Shown here: piece after piece, positions 47,768 through 56,738 of the stretch | Layout: every line of letters begins with the position of its first letter | Numbering within the stretch: position 1 is the first letter of the stretch | NCBI RefSeq assembly: GCF_036322625.1 | Contig: NZ_AP027266.1 | Span: forward strand, 3,103,001 to 3,167,000 | Direction of reading: 5' to 3' | Length of the DNA: 64,000 bases | From: Roseicyclus marinus | GTDB lineage: Bacteria; Pseudomonadota; Alphaproteobacteria; Rhodobacterales; Rhodobacteraceae | Notes under the pieces: generated by a model | Databases searched by the model: none | Seen by the model: the letters and a program-made list of their open reading frames with translations, nothing else | Told to the model about the DNA's origin: nothing | Translations under genes and position numbers: made by a program

Positions 47768-48445
47768 GTGATCCAGATGCAGGACGCAGCCTTCGGCTAC
47801 GGACGCGACCCGATCCTGTCCGCCGTCAGCCTCCGGTTGGCACCGGGGTCGTTCCATTTCCTGACCGGCCCGTCCGGCGCGGGCAAGACCACGTTTCTCA
47901 AACTGTGCTACGGCGAATTGGTGGCCACCTCGGGCGCGGTCGCGATCTTCGGGCAGGATGCAGGCGCGCTCGACCGCGACCGGATCGCCCAGATGCGCGA
48001 ACGGATCGGCGTGGTGCATCAGGATTGCGAATTCCTCGACCATTTGCCGATCCGCGACAACATCGCCCTGCCGCTGACGGTCTCGGGGCGCGACGGCCCG
48101 GCGCAGGATGCCAATCTCGACGAGCTGATCGCCTGGGTGGGCCTGTCGGCCCGCGCCCATGCGCGCCCCCCCGAATTGTCCGGCGGCGAACGCCAACGCG
48201 CCGCGCTTGCCCGCGCCATCATCATGGACCCCGACCTGATCCTTGCCGATGAACCCACGGGCAACGTGGATTGGGACATGTCGCTGCGCCTGCTGCAATT
48301 GTTGTGCGAATTGAACAAGATGGGCAAAACCGTGCTGATCGCCACCCATGACATGGCGCTGATCCGCGCCGCCAAGGCACAGGTCCAGGCCCGCGTGCTG
48401 CGGCTTGCGGGCGGTCGCATCAATGCTGCGGGGGCCGACCTGTGA
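47768..48445 (+). CDS. ftsE: Cell division ATP-binding protein FtsE
   Basis: A 225-residue ABC ATPase with Walker A GPSGAGKTT (34-42), signature LSGGERQRAALARA and Walker B LILADEPTGNVDWD. With FtsX it controls peptidoglycan hydrolases at division. The GTG at 47768 has AGAGG 8 bases upstream; an ATG three codons later is less well placed. Ends with a 4-base overlap with ftsX. Confidence 0.93.
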   Translation: MIQMQDAAFGYGRDPILSAVSLRLAPGSFHFLTGPSGAGKTTFLKLCYGELVATSGAVAIFGQDAGALDRDRIAQMRERIGVVHQDCEFLDHLPIRDNIALPLTVSGRDGPAQDANLDELIAWVGLSARAHARPPELSGGERQRAALARAIIMDPDLILADEPTGNVDWDMSLRLLQLLCELNKMGKTVLIATHDMALIRAAKAQVQARVLRLAGGRINAAGADL

Positions 48446-49344
48446 ACCTGTCGCTCTACCTTCTGGACCTGTTGCGCGGGGAAACGCAGGCCGACCGCGT
48501 CGTGCCCCGCACCGGCCAGGCGACCCGCCTCACACTGGCCGTCGCCGGCGCGATGGCCTTTCTCGCCGTCTTCGCAATGGCCCTCTCGCTCGCCTCCGGG
48601 CGTCTGGCCGACCGCTGGTCCGAGGCGCTGGCCCAAAGCTCCACCATCCGCCTCTCCGCCCCCGCCGCCGAGATCGACGTGCAGACATGGGCCGTCCTGA
48701 GCGTGCTCGAACAGACCCCCGGCGTCGACAGCGCCCGCGCCCTGTCCGATGACGAACAGCGCGCGCTGCTCGAACCCTGGTTCGGCCCCGATCTGCCCAT
48801 CGCCGACCTGCCCGTCCCGCGCCTGATCGAGATCATCGAAACCCCCGAAGGCTACGATTCCACCGGCCTGCGCCAAAGACTGGCCGCCGAGGCGCCGGGC
48901 GCCGTGCTCGACGACCACACCCGCTGGCGTCGTCCGCTGGTCGAGGCGGCCGATCGCCTGCGCTTTCTGGGCTGGCTGTCGATGGGGCTGATCCTTGCCT
49001 CCACGGCGGCGATGATCACGCTGGCCGCCCAGGCCGCGCTCGCCTCCAACAGCCAGGTGATCCGCGTCATGCGCCTTGTGGGCGCGCGCGATGCCTATAT
49101 CGCCCGCGCCTTCGTCCGCCGCTTCACCCGCCATGCGGTCACGGGCGCGGCCGTGGGCGCGCTCCTGGGCATGATCGCCGTGGCCCTCCTGCCGCGCGCC
49201 GCCGAGGAAGGCGCCTTTCTCACCGGGCTGGGCTTTCGCGGCGCGGGCTGGCTCCTGCCGCTTCTCATCCCGCTTCTGGCGGGGTTCACCGCGTTCTGGG
49301 CGACGCGCATCGCCGCGTTCCGCACGCTGGGAGGTCTGAGATGA
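48442..49344 (+). CDS. ftsX: Cell division membrane protein FtsX
   Basis: A 300-residue protein with an N-terminal helix, a periplasmic domain (about residues 60-165) and three C-terminal helices, with ASNSQVIRVMRLVGARDAYI before the second pair, a segment typical of FtsX. GTG start overlaps ftsE stop (GTGA). FtsX transmits ATP-driven changes to periplasmic amidase activators. Confidence 0.92.
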   Translation: MNLSLYLLDLLRGETQADRVVPRTGQATRLTLAVAGAMAFLAVFAMALSLASGRLADRWSEALAQSSTIRLSAPAAEIDVQTWAVLSVLEQTPGVDSARALSDDEQRALLEPWFGPDLPIADLPVPRLIEIIETPEGYDSTGLRQRLAAEAPGAVLDDHTRWRRPLVEAADRLRFLGWLSMGLILASTAAMITLAAQAALASNSQVIRVMRLVGARDAYIARAFVRRFTRHAVTGAAVGALLGMIAVALLPRAAEEGAFLTGLGFRGAGWLLPLLIPLLAGFTAFWATRIAAFRTLGGLR

Positions 49345-50066
49345 TCCAATGGCTTCGATCGCTGCTCTTCATCGGGCAGATGTATGTCGCGATGCTGGTC
49401 TTCGCGCTCCTGTTCTTCCCCTGGGCGCTGATCTCGCCCGCCGGCGCGCATGCGGCCTGCCATGCCTATAGCCGCTGGGTGTTCCGGACCTTGGGCTGGA
49501 TGACGGGCCTCCGGACCGAGGTGCGCGGCACCCCCCCCACGGGCGAGGTGATGATCGCCGCCAAGCACCAGAGCTTTCTCGACATCATGATGATCTACAA
49601 CGCCGTCCCGCGCGGCAAATTCATCATGAAGCGCGAGCTGATGTTCGCCCCCCTTCTGGGCCAATACGCGCTCCGCATCGGCTCCGTGCCGGTCAACCGG
49701 GGCAAACGCGGGGCCGCCATCGCCAAGATGCTGGCCGATGTGAAATCCGGCAAGCAACAGGGCGGCCAGCTGATCATCTATTCGCAGGGCACCCGCGTCG
49801 CGCCCGGCGTCAAGGCCCCCTACAAGGTGGGCACCTTCGCCCTCTACGAACAACTGGGCCAGCCCTGCGTGCCGGTGGCCACCAATGTCGGCGTCTTCTG
49901 GCCGCGCCACGGCATCTTGCGCAAACCGGGCCTGGCCGTGGTCGAGTTCCTGCCACAGATCCCGCCGGGCCTCGACCGCGACAGCTTCATGTCCCGGCTC
50001 GAGACCGAGGTGGAAACCGCCTCCGACCGGCTGATGGCAGAGGCGGGCTTCCATGCGCATCCTTGA
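49341..50066 (+). CDS. plsC: 1-acyl-sn-glycerol-3-phosphate acyltransferase
   Basis: A 241-residue membrane-bound acyltransferase. The HX4D motif is HQSFLD (H76, D81). The second motif reads SQGTR (149-152), with Gln where many enzymes have Glu, as is common in alphaproteobacteria. It adds the second fatty acid to make phosphatidic acid. Overlaps ftsX by 4 bases and the next gene by 14 bases. Confidence 0.92.
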   Translation: MIQWLRSLLFIGQMYVAMLVFALLFFPWALISPAGAHAACHAYSRWVFRTLGWMTGLRTEVRGTPPTGEVMIAAKHQSFLDIMMIYNAVPRGKFIMKRELMFAPLLGQYALRIGSVPVNRGKRGAAIAKMLADVKSGKQQGGQLIIYSQGTRVAPGVKAPYKVGTFALYEQLGQPCVPVATNVGVFWPRHGILRKPGLAVVEFLPQIPPGLDRDSFMSRLETEVETASDRLMAEAGFHAHP

Positions 50067-50652
50067 GGATATCGCAGCCCTCGACGCGCTCTACGACGCG
50101 CCCGTGCCCGCCTCGCTCACAAAGGTCACGGATCGCCTGACGCCGCTCTACCGGCGCTGGATCGAAACCTCCCGCTTCTGCATCCTGTCGAGCGTCGGCC
50201 CGGATGGCACCGATGCCAGCCCCCGCGGCGATGACGGCCCGGTGGTGCGCATCGCGGATGACAAGACCCTCCTCCTGCCCGATTGGCGCGGCAACAACCG
50301 CCTCGATACCCTGCGCAACATCCTGCGCGACGGGCGGGTGTCGCTCCTCTTCCTTGTGCCCGGCTCCACGACCGTGGTCCGCGTCAACGGACAGGCCGTC
50401 CTGACCGCCGACCCCGAGGTGACGACAACCTTCGAACAGCGCGGCAAACACCCCAGGGTGGTGATCGTCCTCACCGCGACCGAGGTCTATTTCCAATGCG
50501 CCAAGGCGGTGATGCGCGCGGGCCTCTGGTCGCGCGACGACAGCGCGGGCCTGCCCACGGCGGGCCAGTTCATCGCCGAACAGGACCCGGCCTTCGACGC
50601 AGACCCCTATGACCGGACCTACCCGGACGAAGCCCCGAAACGGATGTGGTAA
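50053..50652 (+). CDS. Pyridoxamine-phosphate-oxidase-fold flavin protein (MSMEG_1061-like)
   Basis: A 199-residue protein of the PNPOx-like split-barrel type. SSVGPDGTDASPRGDDGPVVRI and LPDWRGNNRLDTLRNILRDG are features of the MSMEG_1061 subgroup, probably binding FMN or F420-like cofactors; which cofactor is not known here. The start overlaps plsC by 14 bases, so it belongs to the same operon. Confidence 0.85.
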   Translation: MRILEDIAALDALYDAPVPASLTKVTDRLTPLYRRWIETSRFCILSSVGPDGTDASPRGDDGPVVRIADDKTLLLPDWRGNNRLDTLRNILRDGRVSLLFLVPGSTTVVRVNGQAVLTADPEVTTTFEQRGKHPRVVIVLTATEVYFQCAKAVMRAGLWSRDDSAGLPTAGQFIAEQDPAFDADPYDRTYPDEAPKRMW

Positions 50653-50653
50653 G

Positions 50654-51430
50654 ATGCTCTCCTACCAACACGCCTATCACGCCGGAAACCTCGCCGATGT
50701 GCACAAGCACGCGGCGCTGGCCATTGCCCTCGACCGCATGGTGCAAAAGGACAAGCCGCTCTCCTATTTCGAAACCCATGCGGGCCGGGGCCTCTATCAT
50801 CTCGACAGCGCCGAGGCGCTGAAAACCGGCGAGGCGGCGCAGGGCATCGCGCGCGCCGCCCCGTGGTTTGTCCCCGATCACCCCTATGCCCGGGCGCTGG
50901 CCCAGATCCGGCAGACCCATGGCGACACCGCCTATCCCGGCTCCCCCCTCATCGCCGCGGCCCTCCTCCGCCCCTTCGACAGCATGACGCTCGCCGAATT
51001 GCACCCGGCCGAAAACGCCGCCCTCCGCGCCGCCCTGCCCGACCGCTACACCCAGGTCGTCCAGGAAGACGGCGCCGCCATGGTCCTCTCGCGCACCCCG
51101 CCCGACCCGCGCCGGGGCTTCTTGCTGATCGACCCCAGCTACGAGGTGAAAACCGATTACGACCGCATCCCCGACCTGGTCGCCAAACTGCACCGCAAAT
51201 GGAACGTGGGCGTGATCATGCTCTGGTATCCGATCCTCACTTCCGGCCTGCAACTCCCCATGGTCCGCAGCCTGCGCGCAACCTTCCCCGAAGCGCTCTC
51301 GCACGAGGTCCGCTTCCCCCCGGCCCGCCCCGGCCACGGCATGACCGGCTCGGGGCTCTTCGTGGTGAACCCGCCCTTCGGTCTCGCGGAGGAAACCACA
51401 CGCCTCACCCCGTTCTTCGCCGCGCTCTGA
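50654..51430 (+). CDS. rlmJ: 23S rRNA (adenine-2030-N6) methyltransferase
   Basis: A 258-residue enzyme. The start LSYQHAYHAGNLADVHKHAAL is a strong RlmJ signature, and DPSYE near 160-164 is the adenine-N6 methylation motif (D/N-P-P/S-Y type). It methylates A2030 in domain V-associated 23S rRNA. ATG at 50654 lies 1 base after the preceding stop. Confidence 0.94.
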   Translation: MLSYQHAYHAGNLADVHKHAALAIALDRMVQKDKPLSYFETHAGRGLYHLDSAEALKTGEAAQGIARAAPWFVPDHPYARALAQIRQTHGDTAYPGSPLIAAALLRPFDSMTLAELHPAENAALRAALPDRYTQVVQEDGAAMVLSRTPPDPRRGFLLIDPSYEVKTDYDRIPDLVAKLHRKWNVGVIMLWYPILTSGLQLPMVRSLRATFPEALSHEVRFPPARPGHGMTGSGLFVVNPPFGLAEETTRLTPFFAAL

Positions 51431-51431
51431 G

Positions 51432-51461
51432 CTTCATCTTGGCCGAAAAACTCTCGGGGGA
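51432..51461 (-). repeat. Dispersed intergenic repeat, copy 2 (inverted)
   Basis: Reading the minus strand: CCCCCGAGAGTTTTTCGGCC then AAGATGAAG, nearly the same as copy 1 at 29772-29801. It follows rlmJ directly. Confidence 0.75.
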
Positions 51462-51462
51462 T

Positions 51463-51518
51463 CGAAGGGGGCAGACAGCCCCCTTCGCGGGGGAGCGCGA
51501 GGGGGCAGCGCCCCCTCG
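51463..51518. terminator. Two tandem strong hairpins between rlmJ and the CIA30 gene
   Basis: CGAAGGGGGC-AGACA-GCCCCCTTCG (51463-51487) and CGAGGGGGC-AGC-GCCCCCTCG (51498-51518) are both perfect stems, 10 and 9 base pairs. Located between convergent genes. Confidence 0.75.
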
Positions 51519-51554
51519 CCCCGGTCGACGCGCAAGGCGCGGCGAAACCGGGGA

Positions 51555-52100
51555 TCAGAAAACGCCGAACCCCGCCAACGACACATCCGCCTCATGGTCG
51601 CGCCCATAGGCGACCAGCCCCAGCGACCGCACCTCTGCAGGTCGCAGCCCCCCCGCCATCATCCGCCCCGAGGGCGCGAAACCCGCAAGCGGCAGGGTGA
51701 CATCGGCCCAATCCGGCCCGGTCTCGAACCCCTGTTGATGATACTGCCACGGCAGGGCGGTGCGGGTCGTGCGCAGATGGATGAAATAGCGCTCGCCATT
51801 GCCCCGCACCCGCAGGCGCAGACCCCTCGCCGCCTCCGGCAACCCCTCCGGCAGCTCTGTGCGCGCCTGGATGAACCCGCCGCGATTCTCGGTCGAGACA
51901 GTGCCGCTCAGCCGCAGCACAGTTCCCTCCAGCCGCGCCTGCCCGCGCGACACGCCGCCCATCACGCTGTCGCCCAGGTAGCGCCAGTCGACAGCATCCG
52001 CCGGGATCCACGCATCGGCCATCACGAATATCCCTTGCCCCGCAACAGGTCGCGCCAAGAGACAAGCCGCCGCCGCGATCACCGCGCGGCGGGCGATCAC
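51555..52100 (-). CDS. CIA30-domain protein, exported
   Basis: A 181-residue protein with an N-terminal signal sequence (residues 1-25, ending ARPVAGQG) and a CIA30 domain (galactose-binding-like fold) with [27 protein letters not shown] and [13 protein letters not shown]. In eukaryotes CIA30 helps complex I assembly; in bacteria its role is unclear. The GTG start overlaps accA stop (GTGA). Confidence 0.85.
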   Translation of the reverse strand: MIARRAVIAAAACLLARPVAGQGIFVMADAWIPADAVDWRYLGDSVMGGVSRGQARLEGTVLRLSGTVSTENRGGFIQARTELPEGLPEAARGLRLRVRGNGERYFIHLRTTRTALPWQYHQQGFETGPDWADVTLPLAGFAPSGRMMAGGLRPAEVRSLGLVAYGRDHEADVSLAGFGVF

Positions 52101-53059
52101 GCAGCCAGACCCTTGGACCCCATATCCAGGTATTTGCGCCGCCGCGCCTTGACCAGCGCCGCACGCCCCGGCGTGCCGATCTCGCCCAGCATCGCCGCGA
52201 TGGCATCGCCCACGGCGGACAGGCTCGCGCCGGGGTCGCGCTGCGCACCGCCCATGGGCTCGGGGATCACCCGGTCGCAGACACCGAGCTTCAGCAGATC
52301 CTGCGCGGTCAGCCTCAGCGCCTCGGCCGCCTCGCGCATCTTCTCCGCATCCTTCCACAGGATCGAGGCGCAGCCCTCGGGCGAGATCACCGAATAGACC
52401 GAATGTTCCAGCATCGCGAGCCGATCCGCGGTGGCAAAGGCCACGGCCCCCCCCGATCCGCCCTCGCCGATGATGACCGACACAAGCGGCACACCGATGG
52501 TCAGGCAGGCCTCGGTCGACCGCGCGATTGCCTCGGATTGGCCGCGCTCCTCCGCTCCCTTGCCGGGATAGGCGCCGGGCGTGTCGACCAGCGTCACGAC
52601 GGGCAGGCCGAACCGGTCGGCCATCTCCATCAGGCGCACGGCCTTGCGATAGCCCTCGGGCCGCGCCATGCCGAAATTGCGCTCGATCCGCGTCTTGGTG
52701 TCATGGCCCTTCTCGTGGCCGATCACCATCACGGGCGTATCGCGGAACCGCGCCAGCCCGCCCATCACCGCATGGTCATCGGCGAAATTCCGGTCACCGG
52801 CCAGCGGCGTGTATTCGGTGAACAGCGCCTTGATGTAATCGCGGCAATGCGGCCGGTCAGGGTGGCGCGCGACCTGGCATTTCCGCCAGGGCGACAGGTC
52901 CTTGTAAAGATCGCGCAGCATGTCGGCGGCCTTGCGGTCCAGCGCGGCGGCCTCGGCCTCCACGTCCATTTCCGCGTTGCGCCGTGCCAGCGCGCGCAAT
53001 TCCTCGGCCTTGCCCTCGATCTCGGCAAGCGGTTTCTCGAAGTCGAGATAGGTGGTCAT
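52097..53059 (-). CDS. accA: Acetyl-CoA carboxylase carboxyltransferase alpha subunit
   Basis: A 320-residue subunit beginning [19 protein letters not shown]. Segments [19 protein letters not shown] and [20 protein letters not shown] and [11 protein letters not shown] are diagnostic. With AccD it moves the carboxyl group from biotin to acetyl-CoA, the first step of fatty acid synthesis. Confidence 0.97.
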   Translation of the reverse strand: MTTYLDFEKPLAEIEGKAEELRALARRNAEMDVEAEAAALDRKAADMLRDLYKDLSPWRKCQVARHPDRPHCRDYIKALFTEYTPLAGDRNFADDHAVMGGLARFRDTPVMVIGHEKGHDTKTRIERNFGMARPEGYRKAVRLMEMADRFGLPVVTLVDTPGAYPGKGAEERGQSEAIARSTEACLTIGVPLVSVIIGEGGSGGAVAFATADRLAMLEHSVYSVISPEGCASILWKDAEKMREAAEALRLTAQDLLKLGVCDRVIPEPMGGAQRDPGASLSAVGDAIAAMLGEIGTPGRAALVKARRRKYLDMGSKGLAA

Positions 53060-53089
53060 CCGGCCGCCCCATATGGTCGCTCTGGGCGC

Positions 53090-53578
53090 CTATATGACCT
53101 TGCCGCGCGCCCATTGCAACCAAGCCCGACAGGCGGGGACCGGGCCTGCCCCCTCCCGCAAACGGGCCAGCCGCGACACTGCGACCGGGCAGACGATGAA
53201 AGCAGGGGCGCGCGGCAGATCAGCCTCCACCCCGCCAGCGGCGCGGGGGGCGGCGCCGCCGATGCAAGGCGTCCCGACATCAGCCCGGGCCAGCGCCGGA
53301 CGGGCGCACAAGCCGCGCCTGCCATCGGCCCTTGCGATCCGCGCCCCGACCCAGCCAACGCCCTCCGCCAACCCCAGACGCACCGCATCAGGGATCCGCC
53401 CGATGCCGCCGATCTGCCAGCGCATGACAAGCGCAACGGCCAGACACCCGACAAGGCCAGGCCAGCCGAAATCGGCCCCGGCAAGCGCGACAGGAACCGT
53501 GGGCATCTCCACGATCAAAATCGCCATAAGCGCAACCGCGCCCAGGCAACCCAGCGCCAGACCAGGATCGAACCGCAT
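53090..53578 (-). CDS. Hypothetical membrane protein upstream of accA
   Basis: A 162-residue frame with two hydrophobic segments (about residues 8-25 and 34-52) and then a basic, Ala-rich part with five Cys. Codon use looks like that of neighbouring genes. It ends 30 bases before accA. I know no family for it, and it could be restricted to this lineage. Confidence 0.55.
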   Translation of the reverse strand: MRFDPGLALGCLGAVALMAILIVEMPTVPVALAGADFGWPGLVGCLAVALVMRWQIGGIGRIPDAVRLGLAEGVGWVGARIARADGRRGLCARPALARADVGTPCIGGAAPRAAGGVEADLPRAPAFIVCPVAVSRLARLREGAGPVPACRAWLQWARGKVI

Positions 53579-53662
53579 CGAAGGCCCCCGTTGATCATCA
53601 CGGGACCAGTCTCGCGCGAAAGGTTTAAGGCGACGCTAACGCCGCCGCGAAAGACGGGCGGA

Positions 53663-54622
53663 TCAGCCCGCCGCGATCATCTCGGCCTGTTTCACGATCA
53701 CCTCGGCCTGCTTGATCGAGGCGATATCGACAAGCCGCCCCTTGTAGACGGTTGCCCCCTGCCCGCTCGCCTTGGCCTCTTCCATCGCCGCCAGGATCTC
53801 GCGCGCTTCCGTCACAGCCGCCTCCGACGGGGTGAAGACCGAATTGGACAGCGCCACCTGCTTGGGATGGATCGCCCATTTGCCCACCATGCCCAGCGTG
53901 GCCGACCGCCGCGCCTGCGCCAGGAACCCCTCGTCATCCGAGAAATCGCCAAAGGGTCCGTCGACCGGCAGCACACCATGGGTGCGGCAGGCTGCGACAA
54001 TGGCGGCCTGCGCCCAATGCCACGGATCGGACCAGTAATTCTGGCCCGCGCGATGCATGTAATAATTGTCCTGCGTGCCGCCGATGCCGGTCGTCTGCAT
54101 CCCCATCGAAGCCGCGAAATCGGCCGCGCCAAGGCTCATCGCTTGCAAGCGGGGGCTCGCCGCCGCGATCTCCTCGACATGGCTGATGCCCGCGGCGCTT
54201 TCGATGATGACCTCGAAGGCGATCCGCTTCTTGCGGCCCGTCGCCGCCTCGATCGAACTGACCAGCGCATCCACCGCGTAGATATCGGCGGCGCAGCCGA
54301 CCTTGGGGATCATGATCTGGTCCAGCCGCTCGCTCGCCTGTTCCATCAGATCGACAACGTCGCGGTACCAATAGGGGCTGTCGAGCCCGTTGATCCGCAC
54401 GCTCAGCGTCTTCTTGCCCCAATCCACGTCGCCGATGGCCGCGATCACGTTCTTGCGCGCCTCCGCCTTGTCATCGGGTGCGACGGAATCCTCGAGGTCG
54501 AGGTTGATCACATCAGCCGCGCTCGCCGCCATCTTCTCGAAGATCGCCGGGCGCGAGCCGGGCCCGAAGAGCTGGCAGCGGTTCGGGCGGGCGACGGGCG
54601 GCGGTTGCAGACGGAAGCTCAT
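53663..54622 (-). CDS. mcl1: L-malyl-CoA/beta-methylmalyl-CoA lyase (Mcl1)
   Basis: A 319-residue CitE-like lyase whose whole sequence closely resembles Mcl1 of Rhodobacter sphaeroides (318 residues), as far as I recall: RLQPPPVARPNRCQLFGPGS at the start, NLDLEDSVAPDDKAEA, FEVIIESAAGISHVEEIAA and SLGAADFAASMGMQTTG. It cleaves malyl-CoA and methylmalyl-CoA into glyoxylate plus acetyl- or propionyl-CoA in the ethylmalonyl-CoA pathway. The 281-base upstream region contains several repeats and dyads. Confidence 0.93.
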   Translation of the reverse strand: MSFRLQPPPVARPNRCQLFGPGSRPAIFEKMAASAADVINLDLEDSVAPDDKAEARKNVIAAIGDVDWGKKTLSVRINGLDSPYWYRDVVDLMEQASERLDQIMIPKVGCAADIYAVDALVSSIEAATGRKKRIAFEVIIESAAGISHVEEIAAASPRLQAMSLGAADFAASMGMQTTGIGGTQDNYYMHRAGQNYWSDPWHWAQAAIVAACRTHGVLPVDGPFGDFSDDEGFLAQARRSATLGMVGKWAIHPKQVALSNSVFTPSEAAVTEAREILAAMEEAKASGQGATVYKGRLVDIASIKQAEVIVKQAEMIAAG

Positions 54623-54631
54623 GATCAGGCA

Positions 54632-54643
54632 CCTTGCGCAAGG
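54632..54643. promoter_or_regulatory. 12-base palindrome overlapping the mcl1 ribosome site
   Basis: CCTTGCGCAAGG, a perfect palindrome 10 bases before the mcl1 ATG. Its end includes the AAGG of the ribosome site, so pairing or protein binding here could block translation. Confidence 0.4.
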
Positions 54644-54680
54644 AAGTTTCGTTTATGCTGCGCCGATCGATATGATATTG

Positions 54681-54711
54681 CGCCGCAGCATGCAAGCGCC
54701 GCGCTGCGGCG
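54681..54711. promoter_or_regulatory. Dyad upstream of mcl1
   Basis: CGCCGCAGC (54681-54689) and GCTGCGGCG (54703-54711), a perfect 9-base inverted repeat with 13 bases between. It lies about 60-90 bases upstream of mcl1, where an operator or a leader hairpin could be. Confidence 0.4.
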
Positions 54712-54813
54712 TAATGCCCCCCACCCTCCGTCCAATTCCGTAGGGTCGCCTTCAGGCGCACCACCCCCTGGCTACAACCGATGGTTACCAAACCCCCAAC
54801 ACCCCCTTGGCAA

Positions 54814-54884
54814 CGTCAACATCCCGTCAACATCTGCCCGGTTTCGTCAGGACTTCCTTAACCTTCGCCCCGCCTCGTCAACAT
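54814..54884. repeat. Three direct copies of CGTCAACAT
   Basis: Copies at 54814-54822, 54825-54833 (11 bases apart, one helical turn) and 54876-54884. On the minus strand each contains TTGACG. They lie between the end of the PatB gene and mcl1. Confidence 0.5.
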
Positions 54885-54903
54885 TCCGCTAACCCTGTCC
54901 GGG

Positions 54904-56073
54904 CTATTGCAGGTCCCCGAACGCCCGCTGCATCCGCGCCACCGCATCCTCCACCACGCTGCGCGGCGCCGCGATGTTGAAGCGCAGGAAACTGTCTCCA
55001 CCCTTGCCGAATGTCGGCCCGTGGTTCGTGGCGATCTTCGCCTCCTGCTCCACCCGCGCGGTGAATTCCTCCCGCGTCATGCCGGTGCCGGAAAAATCGA
55101 CCCAAGCCAGGTAGGTGGATTGCAGGGGCATCGACCTCAGCCCCGGAATGGCATTGATCCCCGCATCGAAAACCCGCGCGTTTTCAGCTAGATAGGCACA
55201 AAGATCATCGACCCATGCCGCCCCCTCGGGCGAATAGGCCGCCGTGATCATGTGCAGGCCAAAGGAATTGGGCGACAGGCCCAAGGCCAGCATCCGCGCC
55301 CCGAACCGCGCCCGCAGGCCCTCGTCCGCGATGATCACGTTGCCCACATGCGCGCCCGCGATGTTGAAGGTCTTGGTCCCCGCCGTCATCATGATCAGCC
55401 GATCCGCGATCCCCTCGATCCGCGCCATGGGAACATGCGCCAGACCGGGCATCAAAAGGTCGGCATGGATCTCGTCCGACACGATCAACAAATCATGCCG
55501 CTTGGCAAATTCCGCCACGGATTCAAGCTCTTGCCTTGTCCAGACCCGCCCGCCGGGATTGTGCGGCGAACACAGGATCAGCATCTTTTCATGCCCCTGC
55601 ATCTGCGCATCCCAGGCGTCGAAATCGAGCACGTATTGCCCCTCGACGATGGGCATTTCGCATTGCACCAGGTCGCGGTTCGAGGCGCGGATGACCTTGG
55701 CGAAAGCGTGATAGATCGGCGTGAACAGCACGATCCCGTCGCCCTCTTTCGTGAAGGCGTCAAGACACATCGCCGTCCCGTTCACCAGGCCATGGGTCGA
55801 AAAGATCCACTCCGGCTCGACCGTCCAGCCATGCCGGTTCTGCATCCACCAAATGATCGCGCCCTTGTAGGCGCTGTCATCGCCGAAATAGCCGTAGATC
55901 CCGTGATCGAGCATCGCCTGAAGCGCATCCTGCACGCAGGCGGGCGGGCGGAATTCCATGTCGGCCACCCACATCGAGATCCCGTCCTGCGGCGAGACAC
56001 CATAGAGCGTCTCCATCATGTCCCATTTCACGCAATGGCTGCCACGGCGGTCGATGATCTCGTCAAAGGACAT
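54904..56073 (-). CDS. PatB/MalY-type PLP-dependent C-S lyase/aminotransferase
   Basis: A 389-residue fold-type I PLP enzyme. FDEIIDRRGSHCVKWD at the start and WVADMEFRPPACVQDAL are typical of the MalY/PatB group; the PLP lysine is in MMTAGTKTFNIAGAHVGN (near residue 236). These enzymes act as cystathionine beta-lyases or cysteine desulfhydrases. The real substrate is unknown. Start 56073. Confidence 0.9.
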   Translation of the reverse strand: MSFDEIIDRRGSHCVKWDMMETLYGVSPQDGISMWVADMEFRPPACVQDALQAMLDHGIYGYFGDDSAYKGAIIWWMQNRHGWTVEPEWIFSTHGLVNGTAMCLDAFTKEGDGIVLFTPIYHAFAKVIRASNRDLVQCEMPIVEGQYVLDFDAWDAQMQGHEKMLILCSPHNPGGRVWTRQELESVAEFAKRHDLLIVSDEIHADLLMPGLAHVPMARIEGIADRLIMMTAGTKTFNIAGAHVGNVIIADEGLRARFGARMLALGLSPNSFGLHMITAAYSPEGAAWVDDLCAYLAENARVFDAGINAIPGLRSMPLQSTYLAWVDFSGTGMTREEFTARVEQEAKIATNHGPTFGKGGDSFLRFNIAAPRSVVEDAVARMQRAFGDLQ

Positions 56074-56213
56074 TGGGGTTTGGCTCCGTCTGGGTTGCGA
56101 ACCGCGCCACGCTACCGCCTGAGGCGGCAGGCGCAAGCCCTGCCCGCCTTGGGTGTGACGACCCTGGACCGCGCTTATTGCGGGGCGGGCGCGCTTGGCC
56201 TAAATGAACGGCC

Positions 56214-56738
56214 ATGAAACGCCCGATCCTGATCCATCCCGACCCAAGGCTGAAAAAGGTGGCGCCCGCCATCCCCGACCTGTCGGACGATCTGCGCCAG
56301 CTTGCCGATGACATGCTCGAAACCATGTATGCCGCGCCCGGCATCGGCCTTGCCGCGCCGCAGATCGGCGTGGACGCCCGCGTCATCGTTCTGGATTGCG
56401 TCAAGGGCGAGGGAGAGGCCCCGCGCCCCATCGCGATGTTCAACCCCGAGATCGTGGCGGAATCCGACGCGCTGAACGTCTACGAGGAAGGCTGCCTGTC
56501 GATCCCCGACCAATATGCCGATGTCGAACGCCCCGCCGAGGTGACGGTGCGCTGGATCGACCGCGACGGCAAGGAACGGCAGGAGGATTTCGACGGCCTT
56601 TGGGCCACCTGCGTCCAGCACGAGATCGACCACCTGAACGGCATTCTCTTCATCGATTACCTCAAGCCGCTCAAGCGCCAGCTGATCACCCGCAAGATGG
56701 TCAAGCTGAAGAAGGACCGCGCGCGGGAAAAGGCGTGA
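56214..56738 (+). CDS. def: Peptide deformylase, canonical
   Basis: A 174-residue metalloenzyme with all three motifs: [10 protein letters not shown] (43-52), EGCLSIP with metal ligand Cys94, and HEIDH (H136, E137, H140). It removes the formyl group from new proteins. The start is preceded by a promoter-free short gap after the divergent PatB gene. It overlaps the next gene (def paralogue) by 4 bases and both run into fmt. Confidence 0.97.
   Translation: MKRPILIHPDPRLKKVAPAIPDLSDDLRQLADDMLETMYAAPGIGLAAPQIGVDARVIVLDCVKGEGEAPRPIAMFNPEIVAESDALNVYEEGCLSIPDQYADVERPAEVTVRWIDRDGKERQEDFDGLWATCVQHEIDHLNGILFIDYLKPLKRQLITRKMVKLKKDRAREKA

Noticed and set aside
54814-54884. Direct CGTCAACAT copies as a CRISPR-like array
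   Set aside because: The unit is only 9 bases and spacing is irregular (11 and 51 bases); no cas genes in the window.
52403-54892. A plus-strand open frame of about 829 codons opposite accA and mcl1
   Set aside because: Antisense to two clear metabolic genes; composition is shadow-like.
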